A stretch of DNA of 64,000 bases from Leisingera sp. SS27 (GTDB lineage Bacteria > Pseudomonadota > Alphaproteobacteria > Rhodobacterales > Rhodobacteraceae), in contig NZ_JAQNCY010000007.1 of the NCBI RefSeq assembly GCF_028368855.1, positions 62,001 to 126,000 on the forward strand, in the 5' to 3' direction. Each line of letters begins with the position of its first letter. Positions within the stretch are counted from its first letter, which is position 1. This document shows positions 26,375 through 34,836 of this stretch, piece after piece. Under the pieces are notes generated by a model. It saw only the letters and a program-made list of their open reading frames with translations. It was not told the DNA's origin and searched no databases. A program made the translations under genes and the position numbers.

Positions 26375-27579
26375 CTTTGGGGCGTGATTTCAGCACGTTT
26401 TGGGATGCGCCTTACCGCCCGCTCTTTCTTGCTGCATTCCTCGGCGCGCTGCTGTCCGTGGCCTGGTGGCCATTGGGCGTTGGGTTTGGCCTGCCCGGCC
26501 CTGACTTTGCGCCTGCTGTCTTGTGGCATGTCCATGAATTGTTCTTCGGCTTTGCCGCTGCGGCCATCGCAGGCTACCTGCTGACAGCTCTGCCTGGCTG
26601 GGCGGCATGCCCTCCCCTAAAAGGGGCTGGTCTGAAAGCACTGGTTCTTGTTTGGGTCCTGGCGCGGGCCGCCATTGCCAAGTTCGATGCGTTGCCCTTG
26701 GTAATACCTCTGGCCCTGAATACGGGTTTCCTGGCCGGGCTCGCAGGCTTTCTCTGCCATCAGCTGGCCGCTGCCAGGGCCTTTCACAAGCTTGGGTATC
26801 CGGCTGCAATTATGGGCCTTTCCCTCTGCGAAACCGTGTTCCTGATCGAGGCAGTCGGCGGCAATATCAGGACCTGCCTTGACCTGGCACATATTGCCCT
26901 CGCTGGCATACTGCTGCTGCTGTTCTCTGTCGGCGCCCGGACAGTCCCTGCCTTTACCCGCAATTGGCTGGCCCAGCAGGACGATGCAGGCCCGCCGGTG
27001 CGGAACGCAACGCAGTTGCGCTCTCTGCTGCTGGGCCTGCTGTTTCTGGCACTGGCACTGAAGCCCGCCGGGTTTGCAGCTGCGGCCTCCGCTATATGGG
27101 CCGCGGCAGGTGCACTGATGCTATGGTTCATGCGGGGCTGGAGAACCGGGAAAGCGCTCTTTAACCCGCTGCTGGCAGCGCAGCACCTTGCCTTTGTCTG
27201 GCTGGCCTTCGGCACACTGGCTTTCGGTGCTGCCGGGCTTGGCATCATCGCTTTTCCGGTTCCTGACGCGCTTCACGCCATTACCATCGGCGCCATGACC
27301 GGATTCATAATGGCCATTTCGGGCCGGGCGGGCAGCCATCGTCCGAACGGGGAAATGCGTGCAGGCGCCGGGTTCACGGCCGGATGCACGCTGGTGTGGC
27401 TTGCCGCCTGCACCCGTCTGGCTCCGCCTCTTCTTCCGGCCTTTTCCCAGAGCCTGACAACAACCGCCGCCGTGCTTTGGTGTGCCGGCTGGCTTGCCTT
27501 CATTACCGCTTTTCTGCCTGCGCTCTCTGGCCCGGTCCAGCGGCCAGTCCTCAGCGGTCGCAGTTCCGGGCGGCAGTAA
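26371..27579 (+). CDS. nnrS: NnrS-family haem/copper membrane protein
   Basis: 402 residues with about 12 hydrophobic segments. The N-terminal DAPYRPLFLAAFLGALL and WHVHELFFGFAAAAIAGYL with paired His are the NnrS hallmark, and ALHAITIGAMTGFIMAISGRAG near residue 300 contains another conserved His. NnrS proteins are linked to nitric oxide tolerance and denitrification. Coupled to ubiV by a 4-base overlap, which ties O2-independent quinone synthesis to nitrogen-oxide respiration in this strain. Confidence 0.85.
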   Translation: MTLGRDFSTFWDAPYRPLFLAAFLGALLSVAWWPLGVGFGLPGPDFAPAVLWHVHELFFGFAAAAIAGYLLTALPGWAACPPLKGAGLKALVLVWVLARAAIAKFDALPLVIPLALNTGFLAGLAGFLCHQLAAARAFHKLGYPAAIMGLSLCETVFLIEAVGGNIRTCLDLAHIALAGILLLLFSVGARTVPAFTRNWLAQQDDAGPPVRNATQLRSLLLGLLFLALALKPAGFAAAASAIWAAAGALMLWFMRGWRTGKALFNPLLAAQHLAFVWLAFGTLAFGAAGLGIIAFPVPDALHAITIGAMTGFIMAISGRAGSHRPNGEMRAGAGFTAGCTLVWLAACTRLAPPLLPAFSQSLTTTAAVLWCAGWLAFITAFLPALSGPVQRPVLSGRSSGRQ

Positions 27580-27676
27580 CAGTGTTTCAACACTAGGGAG
27601 AACTGAATGAAAGCGCCTTAGAGGTTAGGCGAGGGCTCCGGTTCCTGCCCGTTTCCCCAGGTGCCCACCCTCTGGG

Positions 27677-29755
27677 TCAGTGATCAAGAACGCCAGTGTC
27701 AGCAACAGGAGCCGACAGCAAAACATAGGAAAGAGCGGCGCTGGCTTGGCCGTCGTTCGACTGGATCTCCGCCAGCACCTGCGGCAGCAAGTCTGCCGCG
27801 TCTTTGCCGTCCGCAGCGGTGGCGGCGCGTACCAAGGGGGTGTCGCTTGCCACGGCCAGAACAAGTTGCGGTGCAGCTTTTGCTTCTGGCGCCAAGGCCA
27901 TGGCGAATTCCAAGTGCCGGTTTGCACCATTGCTATGGGTCAGCCGATTGGTGAGATTGTAGATATTGCCCTGTGCGCTGATCAGAACCACCCAGACCGA
28001 TTGGGCCGCGGGTACATGGACTTCAGCTTGCAACGTTTCGCCGCTGACGGCCTGATCCCCTGAAAGCGTCAATTGCACAGGGTCCGGTTGACGGCCCTGG
28101 AGGGCGCGGGCCAAATCAGCTGCCGCGCATTGTTCCGGAGTAAGAGCGCGATGCTGCAGCGCGGGACGGGTGCCAAAGCGCTCCTCATAAGCTGCGGGCA
28201 AGGCTTCGAACGCGCTTCCATCCACCGAATAGGTTTCGACCACCCCCGCGTTGGGGCCGGCGGCAAGCCGGGTGGCAAAGCTGCAGCCGCCGGCACCGAA
28301 CCCTGCAAGAAATCCTTCGCGGGTGCCGGGTGAAGGCGGCGGAATGGCCGGAGCGGGCGGCTGTGCCGCGAGTTGCCCGTCACCGAAGGCTGGAGCGGCC
28401 AGCCCAGTCTGCAGCAAGCCAGTTTGCCAGGCATGCCAGCCGGCTGCACCCGCAAGGGTAAACAGCAAGATTGAGACGAACACTGCAGCCTTGCGAGAGG
28501 TGCCGAATGTCTTCGGATGTTTGGGTTCTGCCCCCCCAAGCCCTGCGTGAGTGAGCGGTGGAGGCCGGCTGGAGGCTGCGGCGGATGCAGGGAACTGCAA
28601 ATCCGGGATAGTTGCCTGCGGCGGCAGAGCCAACCCGGCCGCGGATACCTGAACTCCTGATGCTGGCAGCGGCCGGCGGTTTGCGGACCGGTCAGACAGT
28701 GCTGGTTTTGCATCCAGGCCCTCAAGCAAGTGCAACACATCCTGCATCGTTGCGGGCCGCTTGGCCGGGTTCGGCTCCAGCATCCGCGCCAGCAGCGGCT
28801 GAATTTCCTCCGGCAGCAAAGACAAATCCGGCACCACGCGACGGGCAGCGGCTGCTTCAGAAATCGAGCTGCCCATTTCCAGCGGCTTGCCAAGCAGAGC
28901 CGCTGCGGTCAGAAGCGCCAGTCCGTAGATGTCGGTTGCCGGGCTGGTCGCGCCGCCGAAGTGGCCCAGCTGCTCCGGAGCAACGTATTTGAACTTGCCT
29001 GCAAATTTCCCTGCGGATGCCCCCTCCGGAATGGTCTGCGCCCTGGCGATGCCAAAGTCGATCAGGCGTGCCTCGCTCACGATGCCATCAGGCAGCATCA
29101 CGTTGTCCGGCGACAGGTCCCGATGCACAACGCCCTTACTATGCGCCTTGGCCAGCCCCCTGGCCAGGCGTTGCAGCAGGACCTTGGCAGTTTCGCCGGG
29201 CAGAGGCCCGAACTGGCGCAGGTGGTCCGACAACGGAATGCCACCAATGAATTCCATTACCAGAAAATAACGGTCCAGATCACGGTCATGGACGTAATTA
29301 TAGTAGCGGACGATGGCATCGTCGGTCAGCAGCCGCAGAGTGCGGGCCTCGCGCCGGAACATGTCGCCAGCCTGCACATCGCTGATCAGCTCCGGCCGGA
29401 TTGCCTTGATCGCCACCGGATCTTCAGTACCGATCTCTATGCCCCGGTACACTTCGCCCATGCCTCCGGATTTCAGCGCCGCCTGAATGCGGTAGTTGTT
29501 GTTGATCACGGTGCCCGGACTCAACCCGGAAACAGCCGCCGCGGCGGCTGTTTCCGGGCGGGCCAGTGGAATGGATCCGGCACCTGCGGGGATAAGCGCT
29601 TCGCCTGCAGTTTCGGTCTGTGGGCGCTTCTGAGACGCAGTGGGCTGGCGCGGCATGCTCAGCGCCTGCGCCTCGCTGATAATCTGCGTCCGGTCATCCG
29701 CCTCTGCATCGGCGAATGGCTGAGCCTTAGGATCTTTGGGCGCTGCCCCGGTCAT
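27677..29755 (-). CDS. ppkA: T6SS Ser/Thr kinase PpkA
   Basis: 692 residues: kinase domain about 88-345 with Gly-rich loop KSGGMGEVY, K117, HRD 210-212 and DFG 232-234; a single membrane segment at about 422-440; and a periplasmic C-terminal domain with a DUF4384-like segment (ISAQGNIYNLTN). PpkA phosphorylates T6SS targets so that FHA proteins bind and assembly starts. The N-terminal DDRTQII (T23) is a possible autophosphorylation site. It is the last gene of the minus-strand T6SS operon and overlaps pppA by 4 bases. Confidence 0.92.
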   Translation of the reverse strand: MTGAAPKDPKAQPFADAEADDRTQIISEAQALSMPRQPTASQKRPQTETAGEALIPAGAGSIPLARPETAAAAAVSGLSPGTVINNNYRIQAALKSGGMGEVYRGIEIGTEDPVAIKAIRPELISDVQAGDMFRREARTLRLLTDDAIVRYYNYVHDRDLDRYFLVMEFIGGIPLSDHLRQFGPLPGETAKVLLQRLARGLAKAHSKGVVHRDLSPDNVMLPDGIVSEARLIDFGIARAQTIPEGASAGKFAGKFKYVAPEQLGHFGGATSPATDIYGLALLTAAALLGKPLEMGSSISEAAAARRVVPDLSLLPEEIQPLLARMLEPNPAKRPATMQDVLHLLEGLDAKPALSDRSANRRPLPASGVQVSAAGLALPPQATIPDLQFPASAAASSRPPPLTHAGLGGAEPKHPKTFGTSRKAAVFVSILLFTLAGAAGWHAWQTGLLQTGLAAPAFGDGQLAAQPPAPAIPPPSPGTREGFLAGFGAGGCSFATRLAAGPNAGVVETYSVDGSAFEALPAAYEERFGTRPALQHRALTPEQCAAADLARALQGRQPDPVQLTLSGDQAVSGETLQAEVHVPAAQSVWVVLISAQGNIYNLTNRLTHSNGANRHLEFAMALAPEAKAAPQLVLAVASDTPLVRAATAADGKDAADLLPQVLAEIQSNDGQASAALSYVLLSAPVADTGVLDH

Positions 29756-30537
29756 GCCAAATCGTCCAGGACGTCGTCGGCCGGCCAGTTGCCGCTGTCA
29801 ACGGTGGCAGCGCAGCGGACGGCCAAGACTGTTACATTGTCCCTGGCACCGCGGTTCAGGGTTTCGCGGATCAGCGCTTCACACGCCTGCTGCGGTGGCA
29901 GAGACGCCAGGCAGGCAGCGATTTCGTGGTCCTCAATGTGTTCGGTCAGCCCATCCGAGCAAAGACAAAAAATATCACCTGGCTCAAGATTGCCGCTGAC
30001 CCGGTCGCACTGCGGTTCATTGCTGGTTCCGATGGCACGGGTGATGACGTTCTTGCGGGGCCAGTTTTCGGCCTCTTCCGGTGTTATTGTTCCTGCGGCA
30101 AGCAAGGCGTTTGCCTCGGTGTGGTCACGGCTTTGCTGAACCAGCTGGCCATTGCGCAGAAGGTAGGCGCGGCTGTCCCCTGACCAGATGCACGCATAAC
30201 TGCAGCCATGCACAAGCAGAGTGACCACCGTGGAGCCGACCGTGCTGCCGCCCAGTTCCGCCGCGCGCGCCCGGATCAGCCGGTTGGCCTGGAACAGCCG
30301 ATCCATGAACCGCGACGTCAGATCTTCGTCAGATGCGGCGTGGCCGATGGTGTCCAGCTGCTGGACAATTGCGGAGCTGGCAAAGTCGCCTGCCTCATGG
30401 CCGCCCATGCCGTCAGCCACTGCCCAAAGGCCCGAGTCGGGGCGTGCCAGCAGAGCGTCTTCGTTCACATTGCGGCGGCACCCCACATCAGTGGCCGATC
30501 CGGTTTCAAACTCAAGGCAGAACTCAGCTGTCAACAT
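29752..30537 (-). CDS. pppA: T6SS PP2C-type phosphatase PppA
   Basis: 261 residues, PPM/PP2C phosphatase with metal-binding Asp residues in VADGMGGH, SDGL near residue 205-208 and DNVTV near 240. It reverses PpkA phosphorylation. Second ATG (30537) preferred because AGAGG lies 6 bases before it; the first ATG (30543) directly abuts AGAGG. Start lies inside the tagF 3' end, so the two are coupled. Confidence 0.92.
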   Translation of the reverse strand: MLTAEFCLEFETGSATDVGCRRNVNEDALLARPDSGLWAVADGMGGHEAGDFASSAIVQQLDTIGHAASDEDLTSRFMDRLFQANRLIRARAAELGGSTVGSTVVTLLVHGCSYACIWSGDSRAYLLRNGQLVQQSRDHTEANALLAAGTITPEEAENWPRKNVITRAIGTSNEPQCDRVSGNLEPGDIFCLCSDGLTEHIEDHEIAACLASLPPQQACEALIRETLNRGARDNVTVLAVRCAATVDSGNWPADDVLDDLA

Positions 30538-31198
30538 CTGCATCCTCTGTACCGCGGAAGGTGCCGGCCAGCAGCCAATGAAGGGCCGGCGCCGCTGGCA
30601 TGCCGCTGCATCCGAGCCAGATGGCGGCCTTGGCGCCGCTGGCAGGTGCCCACCAGTAGCTGCGGGTCAGCAGCGCGCGTTCAGCATCGGCTGCGCTGGC
30701 CGCTTGGAGCAGCTTGGACAGATCCCCGTTTGGCTGATGCGCCCACAGCGTGCCGCCCGTCTGCGTGGCAGCGTCATCTTCGGCAGGCAGCTGCAGATGC
30801 AGACCATCCAGTAATGCCGCCCCGCCCTGGCCCGGTTGCATAACCGAGAAATGCGCGGCCAGCGCCTCATAGGCGGATTGGTCCGTGTCTTGCAGCGGTG
30901 CAGGCACCGCGGCCCCCTGTGCGATCAGAAACAAAGGATAGCGCCGTCCGGCCCGGTCGCGCGAGCAGCGCAGAACCCCTATCAGGCTGCGCCCGAGAAC
31001 AGCGCGTCCGATCCAGAAACGCAGATCCTGCGCCTGTTCCCAGAACGCAGGCCAGTTCTGCCCTTGCTGGTCACGGATCTCCGGCAAGCAGCTGTCGAGC
31101 CAGGCCTCCAGCTGCTCTGCCGTGTGGTGCTCCACATTGGCACGGAGAAAATCGCCGTACCCGGGGTGTTTGCCTAATAGGCCGATGTCCGCGTCCAT
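30524..31198 (-). CDS. tagF: T6SS accessory protein TagF
   Basis: 224 residues, TagF/ImpM family (begins GLLGKHPGYGDFLRANV, the family N-terminal signature). TagF represses T6SS activity post-translationally in systems with the PpkA/PppA/Fha pathway. It lies 4 bases after tssM and overlaps pppA. Confidence 0.92.
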   Translation of the reverse strand: MDADIGLLGKHPGYGDFLRANVEHHTAEQLEAWLDSCLPEIRDQQGQNWPAFWEQAQDLRFWIGRAVLGRSLIGVLRCSRDRAGRRYPLFLIAQGAAVPAPLQDTDQSAYEALAAHFSVMQPGQGGAALLDGLHLQLPAEDDAATQTGGTLWAHQPNGDLSKLLQAASAADAERALLTRSYWWAPASGAKAAIWLGCSGMPAAPALHWLLAGTFRGTEDADVDS

Positions 31199-31202
31199 TC
31201 CG

Positions 31203-34200
31203 CTACTCCAACGTGACAGGGCAGGAGAAATCCGCCAGTTCCGGCATCAGGAAAGGCACTGTGGTGCTGTCGAACTCGATCCGGTAGCTGATCGAGCGGC
31301 CGCCAATCTCATGGCGCACGTCCACCACATTGCCAGTGACTTTGGAGCGGCCCTGGCGCAGGAAGGTGACGATATCCCAGCGCCCGTCGGTAAAGCTGAG
31401 CGCTGACTGCCGCTGCCTCTTCTGGGGGAACAGTTCCACCGACACACCAGAAGACTGCCCCGGCCAGGACAGTGCCGCGGGTGTGCTGCCGGGCTGGGTG
31501 CGTACGGAGGTGCCGTTGACCGACAAAACAGCCAACTCGACCGAGGGAGAGGAATCCGCATGCACAATGGACATGCCCACCTCCGGTTCTGGCGCACCCG
31601 AGGCAAAGAACGCCAGCTGGATGGCCTGCGCATTGCCGAACTGGCGCAGAATCTCTGGCGACAGCCGCTGCCCGGTTGCGCTGCCCGGTGCGGGCTTCAG
31701 CCCATCCGGCGAGCGGACCACATGCGGCTGCAGATAGGACGTGTAAAACCTGTCCATCCGGCCGCCGGGGCCGAAAAATTGGCCGAACACCGCAGGCGAG
31801 ACATGCCTGCCGCCGCCAAAGGGGTAGAGCGGTGCAATGAAGTCCCGGCAGAACTGAGTCACCTCGTCGTTGAGCGCCCGGTTCAGCTGTGACATCGCCG
31901 CGTCCTGGGCCTCGGCCCGGAATTCGCTTTCAGCCTCGTTCAGCAATTGCGCCAGAGGGGCCGGCAAAGCCGTATTGTTCATGGTCAGCGCCGACAGCGT
32001 TTGGCTCAGCATCGCTTCGTCCGCCGGGGTCGGTGCAACGGCCGCCTGGCGCCGGTTCTCGCGCAGGTCGCCAAGCGCCGCGAGCACGAGGTCAATCGGG
32101 CGCTGCCCCGGCTTCCCGTTCAGCAGACTGTGCCACTGCGCAAAGTCATCGGAGATACGCTCCACCTGCCGGCGCTGCAAGTCCTCGCCATGGGCCTGGC
32201 CGGCCGCGCCCGCCTGGGTCTGCACCTTGGCGCGCGCCTTGAAGCTGTCCAGTGCCACTTTCTGGAAGACGCCGGATTTGCTGTAGATGCGTTTGAACAC
32301 CGCATCGCCCATGTTGGCGCCCAGATCGCCGCCAGAGGCCGCGACCGCCGCCGGATCCAGCCTGTCGAGCTGATCATAGAAGCGGGACAGACGGGTTTCT
32401 TCCTCGACCGCCTCCACCAGTTCCAGCAGCGGTGAGGCGACCTGCGACGACGCCGCGGCCAGGGCTGCGTACTGCGGTGCATCCGCCGACATCCTCGCCA
32501 GTCCGATCTGTGCGAACATCGCCTTCCAGGCGGCGCTGAATTCGAGCCTGTAAACCCGGTGCAGCTCAGCCTCGAGCCCGGCCAGCTGGGTTTCATAGCC
32601 GACGCGCCCGGCTGCCTCGCCCAGAACCCATTGGTCTTCGCGCAGTCGGGTGCGGGCCGTGGTCAGCTCTTCCAGGAAATAGCCCCAGTACCCTTCAAAG
32701 GTGTAGAGCGCCGGGACGCCAACCGACTGGAGCGGCGAGCCATCCGTGGTTTCCAGAACCTGGGCCACCTGGCCGGACAGCCGCTCAGCCAGGCCAAAGT
32801 CGCGGATGCCGGAAGTTGCCGCACGCTCCTTGATCAGGGCATAGGCCTGTTCAGCCAGCGGCAGGTTGACGATTGCCTCACGTGCCTGCCGCACGATTTC
32901 CGGGTCGATGCCGATCACCGGTTTGCGGTCTCCGTCCAGATCCAGCAGCGCCTCCAGATGCGCCAGCAGCTGCTGACGCTCATCAATCTGGCCCGGCGCG
33001 TTGAACTGGCGCCGCCACAGCTGCTCGAAATAGCTGGTAACAGCGGCGTCGTTGTCAGCGGCATTGCCCTGCCCCGCCCCGCCCAGCAGCAGGTAAACCT
33101 TGAGCGCACGGTAGACTTCGGCGGTGTCTTCATCGGCGATCAGCTGCGGGATGGCGTTTTCCAGATGCAGCACCAGACGCGGCCGCAGCATGCGTTCCAA
33201 ACCGTCAGAATAGGCCCGGTGAGTCGCCCCAGACAGTTCCGCATGGCGCGACAGGCCAAGTCCCTGCCAGAACCCCGGCCGCTCCGGATCGCCGTACCCC
33301 GTAGTCATGTCGCGCAGGTCCTGCAGATGCGGCATCACCGGCGAGGGGTCGGTGCCGTCAATCACGGTGCGGGACAGCTCGTTTCGGGCCGCATCGAAAA
33401 ACGCCACCGCGTCATGTTCCGCATTGCGGGTCAGCGTTGCGTTCTGCCAGTAGCTGTAGCCGAAAGCACCCATTGAGCCTGCCGTGCCCAGCAGAATGGC
33501 GGCAAAGGCCGTGCTGCGGAGAAGCGCCGTGCGGCGCATGGCGGCACGGTCGAAGCCGACCCAGCCGCGTTCCTCGAAGATCACCTTCTTCATCAGATCA
33601 TGCAGGAAATACGACTTGCCCTTGCCCGACATGAAGGCAGGCTGAAACAGGCCCGCATCGCCGCTGTTGCGGGACATCTCACCCAGCACCTGATCAACCG
33701 GTGTGCCCTCCTGGGTGCCCGAGGTGAAGTAGAAGCCGCGCAACAGCGCGCTGGTCTTGTAGCGGGTGGGTTCAAAGACGACTCGCAGGAATTCACAGAT
33801 GTTCCCGCGCAGCATCGCCATCTGCCCAGGCAGGCCGAATATCGCGATGCGGCTGGCTCCGTCGGGTTCCTCGTTCATCCGGTCGATCACCTCGTCCGAC
33901 AGACGGCTGATCAGCTGGTCAAACTCCGCACCCGCCTGTTTATAGGTTTCCACGCCGCGGTCCTTGGTCTGGAAGGTCACCCCCCAGACGGATTTGCGGC
34001 GGCTTTGGCTGAAGCTGGCAAAGTATTCGCGGAAGCCCGAAATCAGGTCTGCCTTGGTGAATAGCACGTAAACCGGGAAGTCGATCCTGAGGGTTTCGTG
34101 GATCTCTCCCAGCCGCGCCCGCACCGTCGCGGCATTTTCAGCAATCGAGGCGGGGGAGGCAGACATCATGTCCTCGACCGAAAAGGCCAGAATGACGCCG

Positions 34201-34835
34201 TTCACCGGCTGGTCGGGGCGCCCCTTCTTGAGCAGGCCCAGGAAGGCATCCCAGCTGGCTTTGTCCGCCGCCGCATCACTGTCGTGCATGGTGTAGCGGC
34301 CGGCGGTGTCGATCAGCACCGCGCCCTCGGCGAACCAGAAATCGCAGTTGCGGGTGCCGCCGAACCCCTGCGCCTTGTCCGGCAGAATGTCCTGGCCCGG
34401 GAATTCGATCCCGGCATTGGACAAGGCTGTGGTCTTGCCCGCCGCGGGCGGACCGATAATCACATACCAGGGCAGATCATACAGGTAGTTCCTGCCGCCC
34501 GCCTTCTTCAGTTTCGCCATCGCCTCCTGCAGGCGTTCGCTCAGAACCGTGGCATCGCCCACAGGTTCCTGCAGCAAGCTGTCCTCCAGATCCTGCGCGC
34601 GTTTCCGGCGCCGCCGCCAGCGAAGCCCGTAGTACAGCGCCAGCGCAAACAGAATTGCACCAATCACCGCGGCGCGGAACCAGACCGCAGCAAGCAGGGT
34701 CAGGCCGGTCATCGGGAACCCGAACCAGATGGCAGCAAACAAGGCAAGGATGCCGGTCAAGATCAGCGGAATGCGCATCCAGGGCTTGCGCAGCAGCTGG
34801 ACTGGCAGGCTGAGAAAGGAAAGGAGCCGGAACAT
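31203..34835 (-). CDS. tssM: T6SS membrane core protein TssM (IcmF)
   Basis: 1210 residues: two N-terminal membrane segments (about 22-40 and 43-70), cytoplasmic NTPase with an intact Walker A GPPAAGKT (128-135), a third membrane segment at about 440-460, then the long periplasmic domain. Forms the T6SS membrane complex with TssL. Starts one base after the tssL stop. No tssJ lipoprotein gene, its normal outer-membrane partner, is present in the window. Confidence 0.96.
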   Translation of the reverse strand: MFRLLSFLSLPVQLLRKPWMRIPLILTGILALFAAIWFGFPMTGLTLLAAVWFRAAVIGAILFALALYYGLRWRRRRKRAQDLEDSLLQEPVGDATVLSERLQEAMAKLKKAGGRNYLYDLPWYVIIGPPAAGKTTALSNAGIEFPGQDILPDKAQGFGGTRNCDFWFAEGAVLIDTAGRYTMHDSDAAADKASWDAFLGLLKKGRPDQPVNGVILAFSVEDMMSASPASIAENAATVRARLGEIHETLRIDFPVYVLFTKADLISGFREYFASFSQSRRKSVWGVTFQTKDRGVETYKQAGAEFDQLISRLSDEVIDRMNEEPDGASRIAIFGLPGQMAMLRGNICEFLRVVFEPTRYKTSALLRGFYFTSGTQEGTPVDQVLGEMSRNSGDAGLFQPAFMSGKGKSYFLHDLMKKVIFEERGWVGFDRAAMRRTALLRSTAFAAILLGTAGSMGAFGYSYWQNATLTRNAEHDAVAFFDAARNELSRTVIDGTDPSPVMPHLQDLRDMTTGYGDPERPGFWQGLGLSRHAELSGATHRAYSDGLERMLRPRLVLHLENAIPQLIADEDTAEVYRALKVYLLLGGAGQGNAADNDAAVTSYFEQLWRRQFNAPGQIDERQQLLAHLEALLDLDGDRKPVIGIDPEIVRQAREAIVNLPLAEQAYALIKERAATSGIRDFGLAERLSGQVAQVLETTDGSPLQSVGVPALYTFEGYWGYFLEELTTARTRLREDQWVLGEAAGRVGYETQLAGLEAELHRVYRLEFSAAWKAMFAQIGLARMSADAPQYAALAAASSQVASPLLELVEAVEEETRLSRFYDQLDRLDPAAVAASGGDLGANMGDAVFKRIYSKSGVFQKVALDSFKARAKVQTQAGAAGQAHGEDLQRRQVERISDDFAQWHSLLNGKPGQRPIDLVLAALGDLRENRRQAAVAPTPADEAMLSQTLSALTMNNTALPAPLAQLLNEAESEFRAEAQDAAMSQLNRALNDEVTQFCRDFIAPLYPFGGGRHVSPAVFGQFFGPGGRMDRFYTSYLQPHVVRSPDGLKPAPGSATGQRLSPEILRQFGNAQAIQLAFFASGAPEPEVGMSIVHADSSPSVELAVLSVNGTSVRTQPGSTPAALSWPGQSSGVSVELFPQKRQRQSALSFTDGRWDIVTFLRQGRSKVTGNVVDVRHEIGGRSISYRIEFDSTTVPFLMPELADFSCPVTLE

Positions 34836-34836
34836 T

